Positions 33,151-41,315 of a stretch of 64,000 nucleotides of DNA are shown here, one piece after another (position 1 is the stretch's first letter; the number at the start of each line of letters is the position of its first letter). The notes under the pieces are model-generated. The model saw only the letters and a list, made by a program, of their open reading frames with translations. It did not search any database and was not told where the DNA came from. The stretch lies in NCBI RefSeq assembly GCF_009659535.1, contig NZ_VJZZ01000005.1:1-64000 (forward strand), written 5' to 3'. The DNA comes from Aggregicoccus sp. 17bor-14 (GTDB taxonomy: Bacteria > Myxococcota > Myxococcia > Myxococcales > Myxococcaceae). The translations under genes and the position numbers were made by a program.

Positions 33151-34527
33151 CTAGTCGTTGAGGGCGCCGGCGAGGATCCAGTTCTGCACCGAGTCCAGCT
33201 GGTCCTGCGGCAGCGGCACGCTCTGGCCCTGGTCGTTGAGGGGCATGCGGCGGCGCTGGGTGCTGCCGTCGCCCACCAGCATCAGCCACAGGTAGCTCTT
33301 CTCCGGCTGGCCGGGCTGCACGAGCTTCAGGTCGGGGCGGGCCACGCTCGCCTCGAGCAGGCGCTGGTAGGTGTTACCGGTGAGGTCCAGGTTGCCCGAG
33401 GGGTTGGGGCTCACGTGGCAGCCGGTGCAGTTCGCGTCGATGATCGGCTTGATGCGGCCGCTGAAGGTGACGCCCTGCCCCACCACGTTGAGCTCGTCCT
33501 GGCGGGTCTTGTACGAGCAGCTCTCGAAGTTGATGTCCGAGGCGAGGTTCCACGCGCCCTGCGAGCCGTCCCAGCCCTTGGGCAGCCCCTCGATGAAGCA
33601 CACCAGGGCGAGCATGTCCGGCACGGAGGGCGGCTGGTTCGCGAGCGGCATGCGCGAGCCGGGGATGACCTGGCCCTCCATGTGCCCGCGCAGGCGCGCC
33701 ACCAGGTAGCTCTGCTCGGGCACGCCCGGGCGGATGAGCGGCGTGGGAGCGCCCCCTTGCGCGCCGAAGTGGCCGTTGCGGTTGTGGTCTCCCTGCACCA
33801 GCCCGCTCACCGCGAGCGCCGCCGCGTCCTCGCGCTGCCACTCGGCCACCTGGCCGTAGAGGTGGCGCCGGTTGCCGGGCAGCGGCCACCACGTGGTGGT
33901 GTACTGCGCGAAGGCGAGCCCCTCGAGGTTGCCCTGCGCGTTGACGAAGTTGCGCACGAAGGTGCCGGTGAACCAGCGCTGGGTGAAGGTGCCGGGCACG
34001 GGGTCCGCGAGCACCACGTGCAGGCCCGGCATGGTCTCGTCCGGCAGGTGCGCGTCGTCCAGCGTCGGCGCGTCGCCCGGGACGTAGTCGAGCCAGCCCA
34101 GCTGGGAGGCGGCGCCGCCCTGGCCCTCGAGCCGAAACAGGTCCCCCACCCGCTCGCAGCGGTCGAACACGGTGGACCAGCTGCCGGGCTGCACGTTGCA
34201 CGGCGCGTTCAGCAGGGTGCTGAAGGCGGCCGGCGTGTGCATGTCCGGGTACTCCTTCTGGTTGTGGCACACCCCGTTGGTGCCGCCGCAGGTGCGCATC
34301 ACCAGCTTGCGGTGCAGGTCCAGCCCCGTGGGGTAGGTGGCCTGCGCCTCCTGCACCAGCGGGTCCGAGCCGGTGTAGCGCGGCGCGCTCACGGCCTCGG
34401 CGAGCGTGGGGCGCACGGGCGTGAAGGGGATGAGCCCCTCCACCTGGTGCACCTCGGGGCCGCGGCCGCCGCAGGCCGCGAGCAGGAGCGAGAGCGCGAG
34501 AGCAGAAGCGAGGGAGCGCGTGCGCAT
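33151..34527 (-). CDS. Cytochrome-c-like lipoprotein of the DUF1501 operon
   Basis: A 458-residue lipoprotein (signal MRTRSLASALALSLLLAACG). Near residue 365 is NCTGCHVSPNPSGNLDL, a canonical CxxCH haem-attachment motif followed by a planctomycete-type 'SGNLDLTG' stretch. Near residue 80, CGGTNGVCH has CH preceded by a distant cysteine and is not canonical. It ends SVQNWILAGALND, a typical terminal helix of mono-haem domains. So it probably holds one haem c and sits in the periplasm or outer membrane. It starts 5 bp after the DUF1501 stop and is the last gene of a four-gene operon. Confidence 0.85.
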   Translation of the reverse strand: MRTRSLASALALSLLLAACGGRGPEVHQVEGLIPFTPVRPTLAEAVSAPRYTGSDPLVQEAQATYPTGLDLHRKLVMRTCGGTNGVCHNQKEYPDMHTPAAFSTLLNAPCNVQPGSWSTVFDRCERVGDLFRLEGQGGAASQLGWLDYVPGDAPTLDDAHLPDETMPGLHVVLADPVPGTFTQRWFTGTFVRNFVNAQGNLEGLAFAQYTTTWWPLPGNRRHLYGQVAEWQREDAAALAVSGLVQGDHNRNGHFGAQGGAPTPLIRPGVPEQSYLVARLRGHMEGQVIPGSRMPLANQPPSVPDMLALVCFIEGLPKGWDGSQGAWNLASDINFESCSYKTRQDELNVVGQGVTFSGRIKPIIDANCTGCHVSPNPSGNLDLTGNTYQRLLEASVARPDLKLVQPGQPEKSYLWLMLVGDGSTQRRRMPLNDQGQSVPLPQDQLDSVQNWILAGALND

Positions 34528-34532
34528 GGCGG

Positions 34533-35933
34533 TCACCGGAAGAGGTCCTGGATGGGGCTGTCGGCGGTGAAGACCTGGCTGTGGTCTGCGCCCAGCAGGT
34601 CCAGCAGCGTCTTGAGCACCGCGCGGTAGGAGTAGACGGGCCCTTGCGCCTTGAGGTCCGAGGCGCGGCAGCTCCCCAGGCTCTTGCCGCCCTTGCCCGC
34701 CTTCGCGATGACGCCGCCCATCAGGGGCATGGACATCCAGCGCGTGGCCAGGTCGCTGCCGTGGTCGCTGCCGTTGGCGGAGTTGAACTTCTGGCCGCCG
34801 GTGGTGCGGCCGAACTCGCTGCCCACCACGACCAGCGTGTGATCCCAGTAGGTGCCACCCGCCGGGTGCACCATCTTCTTCAGCGCGGCATTCACGCCCG
34901 CGAGCAGCCGGTTCGCGCCGTCCAGCGTGGTGGGCAGGTTGTCCTGCTCGTCCGAGTGCATGTCGTAGCCGCCCTGGTTCATGAAGACGGCGGGGCAGCC
35001 GAAGTGGAAGAGGCGCAGCGCGAGCGCGGCGCGGCGGCCGGTGGTGTCCGTGCCCAGCAGCACCGAGAGGTCGCGGTTGCTGATGCCGTCCACCTCGGTG
35101 GTGGCGTCGTTGGCCACCTTGAGCAGCGGGTCCTGGAAGATCTTCCCGTAGGCGCGCGTCTGGTCGCGCGACTGCTGGTAGGCCTCGGCGGGGCTGCGCA
35201 GCGCCGAGTGCAGGCGGGCCTGGTAGCGGCTCTGCAGGCCGCCCACCATGGCGTTCGCCCACGCGGGCAGGGTGTTCTCGGCGTCGAAGCCGAAGCGCTC
35301 GAAGCCCGCGCCGTCCAGCACCGGCGGGCGGTACGCGGCGAGGCTGCCTGCGCCCAGCGCCATCCCCGCCTCGCCGAGGCTGAAGGCGGGCAGCAGCGTC
35401 TGGCCCCCGGTGGGGCGGTCCTTGAGCCCCGCGTTCACGTAGGTGAGGAAGCTGGTGGTGCCGCCCACGAAGCCGGTGAGGAAGCGCTCGAGGCCGGTGC
35501 CGTGGTTGCCGTCCGCGCGCCCCGAGGCGGGCTCGTGGTCCACGCAGGGCAGCACGCACATGTCGCCCGAGAGCTCGGAGGCGCGCTTCATGCCCAGCGC
35601 CACCCGCTGCTTCGTGGCGTCGTCCTTGCCCGAGAGCCACGAGGCCTCGTCCAGGAGCTTGCCCACGCCCCACTCGGTGCCCGCGGCGCGGTGCTCCGAG
35701 CGGCCGAAGGGGTTGAAGCCCGAGTCCACGTCGCCGTTGAAGGCGGTGGTGAAGCGGAAGCCGCCGGCGAGCCGGATGTAGAGCAGGTGCTTCACGCTGC
35801 CGCGGCCGGCCGTCTGCGCGTACGCCGCGCGCGGCAGCCACAGCTGGGGAAAGGCCAGGGCCGCGGAGGCCGCGCCCAGGCCCTGCAGGAGGGCCCGTCG
35901 GCCGGGATTCTTGGGCTGGGAGTCGTCGCTCAT
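34533..35933 (-). CDS. DUF1501 protein, Tat-exported
   Basis: A 466-residue protein of the DUF1501 family, a branch of the sulfatase/alkaline-phosphatase fold. The N-terminus GRRALLQGLGAASAALAFPQ is a twin-arginine signal (Arg12-Arg13), so it should be exported folded, perhaps with a cofactor. Later motifs are GGYDMHSDEQDNLPTTLDGA (the family DxH region) and TLVVVGSEFGRTTGGQKFNS, with GSDHG following. In planctomycetes this family is nearly always paired with DUF1549/DUF1553 proteins, as it is here. Its biochemical role is unknown. Confidence 0.92.
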   Translation of the reverse strand: MSDDSQPKNPGRRALLQGLGAASAALAFPQLWLPRAAYAQTAGRGSVKHLLYIRLAGGFRFTTAFNGDVDSGFNPFGRSEHRAAGTEWGVGKLLDEASWLSGKDDATKQRVALGMKRASELSGDMCVLPCVDHEPASGRADGNHGTGLERFLTGFVGGTTSFLTYVNAGLKDRPTGGQTLLPAFSLGEAGMALGAGSLAAYRPPVLDGAGFERFGFDAENTLPAWANAMVGGLQSRYQARLHSALRSPAEAYQQSRDQTRAYGKIFQDPLLKVANDATTEVDGISNRDLSVLLGTDTTGRRAALALRLFHFGCPAVFMNQGGYDMHSDEQDNLPTTLDGANRLLAGVNAALKKMVHPAGGTYWDHTLVVVGSEFGRTTGGQKFNSANGSDHGSDLATRWMSMPLMGGVIAKAGKGGKSLGSCRASDLKAQGPVYSYRAVLKTLLDLLGADHSQVFTADSPIQDLFR

Positions 35934-35957
35934 GTGCGTGAAGGCTCCGGAGGCGCG

Positions 35958-37784
35958 CTAGTAGAAGAGGTGCTCGGCGCTGGTGAGCAGCGCGAAGCAG
36001 AGGGGACGGGCGAACTGCTCCGCGGTGCAGGTGCCCGCGGCGCAGGCGGCGCCCGCGGTCTGCAGCTCGCCGAGCTCGTCGGCGCTGGGGCTGCGGCCCA
36101 GGAGCGCGCGGTACTGCAGCGTGCCGATGGACTGCGCGAGCCCCGCGTCCAGCACGCGCGTCGCGGCGGTGCCCGCGGGCAGCAGGCGCTCGGCGGGGGC
36201 CGCGGCGTCCGCCGCCTCGCCCTTCTCCAGCGCCGGGTTGCACAGCGCGTTGACGAAGTCGAGCTGGGTGGCCGTGGTGAGGATGCTCACCACCTTGAAG
36301 CGCCCGCCGGCCACGTTCTCGGGGCAGCCGCCCAGCGTGCGCGCCACGGTGGCGTACGCGGTGTCCACGTTGCCCTTCGCGTCCAGGCGCCACTGGCTCG
36401 CCTGCAGCACGCGGTAGGCCGAGAGGCTCTTCGCGTCCAGGAAGGCCTGCGGGCGGCTGATGCGGTGGTCACAGCGGCCGGGGTCCTGGCCGGCGGCCGG
36501 CGACATCGAGTCGAGCCAGACCTCGGCCTCCATCTGCTTCAGCGGCCCGTAGGTCCAGCGGTAGCGCGCGCTGCTCTCGCCCGCGGTGGACTGCAGGTAG
36601 GCCACCGAGGTCACCACCGCGTGGTGCACGCTGCGGATGTCGCCGTTGTTCTGGAAGAGCCACTGCACCAGCTCCTCGCGCACCTCGGGCACCTGCGCGT
36701 CCAGGTTGTAGCCGAGGTACTGCTCCACCACGTCGTCCACCGCCTTCTCCCAGAAGGCGCGCTGGGAGGCGAGGATGCGGCCGGGCACCTGCAGCTTCTC
36801 CCACTCCTCGGGGCGCAAGAGCCCGCTCCAGGTGGTGAGCTGGTTCAGGTTGGGGTCGCGGCTCGCGCGCAGGTCCGGCGTGAAGGAGAGCTCGTGGTAG
36901 CCCCACAGGACGCTGGTGCACTCGCCGCGCAGCGTGTCGTCCACCTGCCCGTCGTCGCCGGCGCAGGGGAAGCGCACGAAGGCGTCCGGCAGGCGCATGT
37001 TGAGGTAGGCGTGGTCGTAGTAGCCGGAGTGCCAGGTGCGGTAGAGCCGCGCCATGTCCGCCTTCTCGCTCTCGAAGGGCGGGCGGCCGAGGAACTGGCG
37101 GAACAGGCTCTCTGCGCGGTCGCCGGGGTCCGCGTTGCGGCGCACCAGCACCGGGTGCGCGCTGGCCACCTCGGCGAACTGATCGTAGGGGACGAGGCCG
37201 CGGTAGAGCTTCGCGACCAGGTTGTCCATGTCGTAGATGCCCTGAACGCTCACCACCTCGTTGCTGTAGAGGAAGCGGTCCGCGGCGCGGCGCTGGTTGA
37301 GCGCCACGAAGGCGTCCTCGCCCATGAGCCTCTCCACCGTGGCGCCCCAGTCGCCGCCTGCGCCGCAGGCCGCCTCGCTCTCGTCCGCGGTGGGCACGCG
37401 CCCCACCAGGTCGATGAAGAGCCTGCGGCAGGCCTCCTGCGCCACGATGGGGCGCGGCGCGAGCCCCACGCCCCACAGGCTCCTGCACAGGCCGCGGTTC
37501 ACCGGGTTCTGCAGCCCGGCGCCCGCGCAGTAGGCCTCGCAGTCCGCGTCGCAGTTGGGGGGCCGCGTGTCGTCCGCCACGCTGGCGCCCGCGCGCGGGG
37601 CGGGCAGCACGTCCTGGCCGCCCGCGAAGTGGCCGCTGGTCACGGGCTCGCCGTTGCCCACCATGGCGCCCGGCCCCACGGCGACGTTCTCGGGGCCGAA
37701 GGGCAGGTCGCCCGAGCACGCGGCGAGCAGGAGCAGCGGGAGGAGGGCCGCACGGGGGAGGCGTGGGAGCATCCGCAGGTCCAT
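35958..37784 (-). CDS. DUF1549/DUF1553-like lipoprotein
   Basis: A 608-residue lipoprotein (signal ending LLPLLLLAACSG). After a cysteine-rich stretch (CDADCEAYCAGAG) comes ACRRLFIDLVGRVPTADESE, closely matching the start of DUF1549 (RRLxLDLxGxxPT). The DUF1553-like end carries FQNNGDIRSVHHAVVTSVAY and a terminal CFALLTSAEHLFY. It has many cysteines but no CxxCH haem motif; the haem function seems to be on the separate lipoprotein of the operon. An ATG at 37772 is an alternative start. Spacing is 2 bp to the upstream outer-membrane gene and 24 bp to the DUF1501 gene. Confidence 0.82.
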   Translation of the reverse strand: MDLRMLPRLPRAALLPLLLLAACSGDLPFGPENVAVGPGAMVGNGEPVTSGHFAGGQDVLPAPRAGASVADDTRPPNCDADCEAYCAGAGLQNPVNRGLCRSLWGVGLAPRPIVAQEACRRLFIDLVGRVPTADESEAACGAGGDWGATVERLMGEDAFVALNQRRAADRFLYSNEVVSVQGIYDMDNLVAKLYRGLVPYDQFAEVASAHPVLVRRNADPGDRAESLFRQFLGRPPFESEKADMARLYRTWHSGYYDHAYLNMRLPDAFVRFPCAGDDGQVDDTLRGECTSVLWGYHELSFTPDLRASRDPNLNQLTTWSGLLRPEEWEKLQVPGRILASQRAFWEKAVDDVVEQYLGYNLDAQVPEVREELVQWLFQNNGDIRSVHHAVVTSVAYLQSTAGESSARYRWTYGPLKQMEAEVWLDSMSPAAGQDPGRCDHRISRPQAFLDAKSLSAYRVLQASQWRLDAKGNVDTAYATVARTLGGCPENVAGGRFKVVSILTTATQLDFVNALCNPALEKGEAADAAAPAERLLPAGTAATRVLDAGLAQSIGTLQYRALLGRSPSADELGELQTAGAACAAGTCTAEQFARPLCFALLTSAEHLFY

Positions 37785-37786
37785 TT

Positions 37787-38704
37787 CTAGAGGGCGAACT
37801 CGGCGCCGAGCGTGAGCCCGAGCCGCAGCGTCCGGGTGGTCCAGTTCTTCTGGAAGTGCAGCCCCTCCACCTCCTGGTCGGTGGCGAAGAGGTACAGCCG
37901 CTCCATCTGCAGCCCGAGGTCCGCGCGCAGGCTGATGCGCTCGGTCATCTTGCGGCGCGCGCCCGCGCTCAGGCCCAGCGTCCAGCCGAAGCGCGGCACG
38001 TTCCACACGCCGGCGCCCTCGGTGCGCAGGCGGTTGATCTCGTCCGCGAGCGCGCCGCCGGGCAGCAGCATCGCGAGCCCGCCGCGCGCGCCCAGCACCG
38101 CCTCGTAGGGCCCGTGCACGGGCAGGCCGTACTCCGCGAGCGCGAGCGCCTCGGTGAGCACGCCGAAGGTGAAGGGGCGGTCGCCGCCGGCCGAGTAGTT
38201 GCCGAACACCCGCACGCCGGGCCCGAAGCGCAGCCGCTCGCTCCTCGCGAAGAGCAGCCACGCGCTGCCGGAGACGAACTTGCTGCTGCCGTACTCGAAG
38301 GACTCCTCGCGGTGGCTCGAGTCGATCCACTGCCCGCCGGACATCTGGCTGCCCTCGCCGAAGAGGTCCAGCCCCAGCCCGATGCGCGGCGGGGGCAGGC
38401 GCGCGGGGGGCTCCGCGGGGGCCTGTTCAGCGAGGCGCGCGCGCGCGGGCTCGGCCCTCGCGGCGGCGGTGCGCGCGGGCGCAGGCGCGGCGGCCGGCGC
38501 GCTGCTCTCGGCGGCCGGCGAAGGCGCCGCCTGCTGCTGCGCGGGCGCGCTCGCGGCCTCGGAAGGCTGCGGCTCGCTCGCCGGAGCGCTCGCGCGGCCC
38601 TTCTTCGAGGTGCTGCTGCGGGTCTTTCGCGGCGCGGCGTGGGCGCCGGGCGCGGCGAGCAGGACGAGGGCGAGCGTGGCGAGCAGGGCGCGGGGGCGGA
38701 GCAT
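37787..38704 (-). CDS. Probable outer-membrane beta-barrel protein, first gene of the DUF1501 operon
   Basis: A 305-residue exported protein. A signal peptide (LLATLALVLLAAPGAHA) is followed by a Ser/Ala/Pro-rich spacer to about residue 100. Alternating-hydrophobicity strands rich in Tyr, Phe and Gly follow (SKFVSGSAWLLFARSERLRF, then VRVFGNYSAGG). It ends with TLRLGLTLGAEFAL. The last residue is Leu rather than Phe, but the final strand pattern fits a barrel. It probably forms the outer-membrane component for the three downstream products. It is divergent from the hemerythrin gene. Confidence 0.75.
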   Translation of the reverse strand: MLRPRALLATLALVLLAAPGAHAAPRKTRSSTSKKGRASAPASEPQPSEAASAPAQQQAAPSPAAESSAPAAAPAPARTAAARAEPARARLAEQAPAEPPARLPPPRIGLGLDLFGEGSQMSGGQWIDSSHREESFEYGSSKFVSGSAWLLFARSERLRFGPGVRVFGNYSAGGDRPFTFGVLTEALALAEYGLPVHGPYEAVLGARGGLAMLLPGGALADEINRLRTEGAGVWNVPRFGWTLGLSAGARRKMTERISLRADLGLQMERLYLFATDQEVEGLHFQKNWTTRTLRLGLTLGAEFAL

Positions 38705-38968
38705 GCGGCGCGCAGCATAGGGGAAAGCGTGCGGGCAATTCCCCAATTGATCCAAAGGGTTGTGATGCCGTGGAGGTGGCACTCGCACTCCCGGTCCAAC
38801 CCGTGCCGCCGCGCGGCAGCCTTGCAGTCCCGCTGCGCGAGAGCCCCAGCATCCGCCGCTCAACAGGCGCGGGGGCGGGCCTCTGCGGCCGCGGGCCGCG
38901 CGGGCGGAGGATGCGCACGCTTCACCGGACATCGCGACGTTCCCACGACGACAGGAGGCATGCGCCCC
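38705..38968. promoter_or_regulatory. Divergent region, DUF1501 operon / hemerythrin
   Basis: 264 bp between divergent genes, with the most AT-rich patch of the neighbourhood at about 38736-38765, including caatt/aattg arms (38736-38749). This is the likely promoter site. An aggagg precedes the hemerythrin starts; its spacing favours 38969 over 38960. Confidence 0.4.
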
Positions 38969-39526
38969 ATGGACGCCCTGACGCTGCTGAAGCAGGACCA
39001 CCGCACGGTGGAGGAGCTGTTCAAGAAGTTCGAGGCGCTCGGAGACCGCGCGCACAAGGCCAAGCGCAAGCTGGTGGACCAGATGGTGCGCGAGCTCTCG
39101 GTGCACGCGGTCATCGAGGAGCAGGTGTTCTACCCCGCGGTGCGCGAGCGCGTGCAGAAGCTCGAGGACGACGTGCTCGAGGCGCTCGAGGAGCACCACG
39201 TGGCCAAGTGGCTGCTCAGCGAGCTGGACGGGCTGCCGCCCGAGGCCGAGCGCTTCGATGCGAAGGTGAGCGTGCTGATGGAGAACGTGCGCCACCACGT
39301 GAAGGAGGAGGAGAAGACGCTCTTTCCCCAGGTGAAGCGCGCGCTGAAGCCCGCGGACCTCAAGAGCCTGGGCGAGCTGCTCGAGGCGGCGAAGAAGGCC
39401 GCCCCCACGCGCCCCCACCCGCGCAGCCCCGACACGCCGCCCGGCAACCTGGTGGCGGGCGCCGTCTCCAAGGTGCTGGACGTGGGCCGCGACGCGGTGC
39501 GCGCCGTCACCCGCACGCGCGACTGA
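38969..39526 (+). CDS. Hemerythrin-domain (HHE) protein
   Basis: A 185-residue protein whose residues ~1-140 form a four-helix HHE bundle. Ligands fit the di-iron pattern: LLKQDHRTVEELF, HAVIEEQVFYPAV (HxxxE), LEEHHVAKWLL and VRHHVKEEEKTLFPQ. It probably binds iron with oxygen or nitric oxide for storage or sensing. The last ~45 residues are a Pro-rich linker and a short helix (LVAGAVSKVLDVGRDAVRAV) that looks amphipathic. ATG 38969 is preferred by ribosome-site spacing. It converges on the reductase gene with 6 bp between stops. Confidence 0.92.
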   Translation: MDALTLLKQDHRTVEELFKKFEALGDRAHKAKRKLVDQMVRELSVHAVIEEQVFYPAVRERVQKLEDDVLEALEEHHVAKWLLSELDGLPPEAERFDAKVSVLMENVRHHVKEEEKTLFPQVKRALKPADLKSLGELLEAAKKAAPTRPHPRSPDTPPGNLVAGAVSKVLDVGRDAVRAVTRTRD

Positions 39527-39532
39527 GCGGCG

Positions 39533-40177
39533 TCAAGGCGCGCGCAGCAGCTTGAACGCGTGCGCCCAGTCGTTGCGCAGGAAGCCCGGGATGCACCAGA
39601 GCATGCACAGGGGCTCGATGGCCCGGGCGGCCTCCGCCCGGCCCATGTCGGCGGCCTCCCAGCCGAACTGCTCCAGCACGCCCTGCACCTGGCGCTTCGC
39701 CGCCTCGTCGTTGCCGCAGATGAACATGGTGGGCCGGCCGCCCTCGAGCCGGGGGTCCACCATCAGGTTGTTGCCCACCGAGCTGAAGGCCTTCACGAAG
39801 CGCACCCCCGCGTGAGCGCGCTGCAGCTGCTCGAGCAGCGAGTCGTTGGGGCCGGTGAAGAACTGCAGCACGCCGTTCACCGGCGGCGCCTCGGCGATGG
39901 GGTTGGTGGTGTCGATGACCGCCTTGCCCTCGAGGCTGCCGGGCCCCGCCTCGCGCAGCGCCTCGAGCGCCGCCGTGCCCTTCACCGACAGCACCGCGAG
40001 CTCGGCGTAGCGCGCGGCCTCCGCGAAGCTGCCCACCCTCGCGCCCGGGTTCGCCTTCGCCCACGCCGCGAGCTTCTCCGGGCTGCGGCTGCCCAGCATC
40101 ACCTCGTGCCCATGCTTCAGGAAGCCAGTGCCCAGCGCCTGCGCCACGACTCCGGACCCCAGGATGCCCACCTTCAT
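39533..40177 (-). CDS. NADP-dependent F420 reductase-like oxidoreductase
   Basis: A 214-residue Rossmann protein of the coenzyme-F420:NADP reductase / ketopantoate-like group. The cofactor loop is ILGSGVVAQALGTGFLKHGH, followed by EVMLGSRSPEKLAAWA (a serine-arginine pair typical of NADP). Next come VIDTTNPIA and RFVKAFSSVGNNLMVDPR. Myxobacteria are not typical F420 users, so a general NADP-linked redox role is more likely. It is divergent from the LysR gene at 40302 across 124 bp with a 7-bp inverted repeat, so it is probably the regulator's target. Confidence 0.9.
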   Translation of the reverse strand: MKVGILGSGVVAQALGTGFLKHGHEVMLGSRSPEKLAAWAKANPGARVGSFAEAARYAELAVLSVKGTAALEALREAGPGSLEGKAVIDTTNPIAEAPPVNGVLQFFTGPNDSLLEQLQRAHAGVRFVKAFSSVGNNLMVDPRLEGGRPTMFICGNDEAAKRQVQGVLEQFGWEAADMGRAEAARAIEPLCMLWCIPGFLRNDWAHAFKLLRAP

Positions 40178-40252
40178 GTCCGTCTCTCCCGCGGCGCACT
40201 CGCCGCCGTGTGTTGGATGCCCAGAAGCTACGCGGCGGCGCCCTCGAACCGA

Positions 40253-40283
40253 AAGTCACGAGTTGTTGAAGGAAAGGTGACTT
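40253..40283. promoter_or_regulatory. Inverted repeat in LysR/reductase divergent region (candidate operator)
   Basis: Perfect 7-bp arms aagtcac (40253-40259) and gtgactt (40277-40283), 17 bp apart, just upstream of the LysR start at 40302. The position suits an autoregulatory LysR site. Confidence 0.45.
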
Positions 40284-40301
40284 GCGGTTGAGAATCGCTC
40301 C

Positions 40302-41315
40302 ATGAAGCAGCTCCAGGGGATGCTCGCCTTCGTGGAGACCGCCACCAGCGGCAGCCTGCGCGCGGCCGCCGAGCGGCTGGAGGTGACGCCGGCGGCCGTG
40401 AGCAAGAGCCTCGCGCGGCTCGAGTCGCAGCTGGGGGTGCGCCTGCTCAACCGCAGCACGCGGCGCGTGGCACTGACGGCGGAGGGCCAGCGCTTCCTCG
40501 GCAAGGCGCGCGCAGCGCTGCGCGCGCTGGACGAGGCGGTGGCGGACGTGACGCAGGCGGCGCTCGCGCCCTCGGGCCGCGTGCGCGTCTCGGTGGGCAT
40601 GGCCTTCGGGCGCCGCTGGGTGCTGCCCGCGCTGCCTGCACTCGCTCAGCGCTACCCGGGCCTGAGCGTGGACGTGGACCTGGACAACCGCCCCGTGGAC
40701 CTGGTGGCGAGCGGCTTCGACATCGGCATCCGCGGCGGGCTCATCGAGAACAGCAGCCTCGTGGCGCGCCGCATCTGTCACCTGCCCCTGGTGCTGGTGG
40801 CGAGCCCGCGCTACCTCGAGCAGGCAGGCGTGCCGCAGACCGTGGACGCGCTCGCCCAGCACCGCCTCCTGGCCGTGCACTTCGCCGGTGCCCCGCCCAC
40901 CCCCTGGCGCTTCCGCAAGCCTGGCGCGCGCGGCGCCCGGCTGCACTTCACCCCCGAGCCCCGGCTCTCCGTGAGCGACCCGGAGGCGCTGGTGGACCTC
41001 GTCCTGGCGGACGCGGGCATCGCCCAGACGGGGCTGAGCCATGCGCTGCCCCACCTGCGCACCGGGCGCCTGCGGCTGCTGCTGCCCGAGCTGCACGACC
41101 CGGGCAGCCGCGAGATGGTGCTGCACTACCCGCACCGCCAGTTCCTCGCACCCCGCGTGCGCGCGGTCGTCGAGGCACTGCTGGAGCACTTCCGGCAGGC
41201 AGCCGACCTGCACCTCACGGTGGCCCAGGTGCTGGAGGCCCTGCCCGGCGCCGCCGCCGAGGCCTCCCCAGCGCGCAGGAGCCCCGCCCGCCCGCGCGCA
41301 TCCGTTGAACGATAG
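40302..41315 (+). CDS. LysR-family transcriptional regulator
   Basis: A 337-residue regulator. Residues 1-60 are the winged helix-turn-helix (LQGMLAFVETATSGSLRAAA, then VTPAAVSKSLARLESQLGVR). The effector domain has VRVSVGMAFGRRWVLPALPA and FDIGIRGGLIENSSLVAR, the CrgA/DmlR-like branch. The last ~40 residues, rich in Ala/Pro/Arg, are extra. It is divergent from the F420-reductase-like gene, which it probably controls. The effector is unknown; relatives respond to small organic acids or quinone-type stress. Confidence 0.94.
   Translation: MKQLQGMLAFVETATSGSLRAAAERLEVTPAAVSKSLARLESQLGVRLLNRSTRRVALTAEGQRFLGKARAALRALDEAVADVTQAALAPSGRVRVSVGMAFGRRWVLPALPALAQRYPGLSVDVDLDNRPVDLVASGFDIGIRGGLIENSSLVARRICHLPLVLVASPRYLEQAGVPQTVDALAQHRLLAVHFAGAPPTPWRFRKPGARGARLHFTPEPRLSVSDPEALVDLVLADAGIAQTGLSHALPHLRTGRLRLLLPELHDPGSREMVLHYPHRQFLAPRVRAVVEALLEHFRQAADLHLTVAQVLEALPGAAAEASPARRSPARPRASVER

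Noticed and set aside
34581..37790. A 1069-codon open frame on the plus strand
   Set aside because: It is antisense to the DUF1501 operon, whose products have signal peptides and recognisable motifs. The plus frame has neither.
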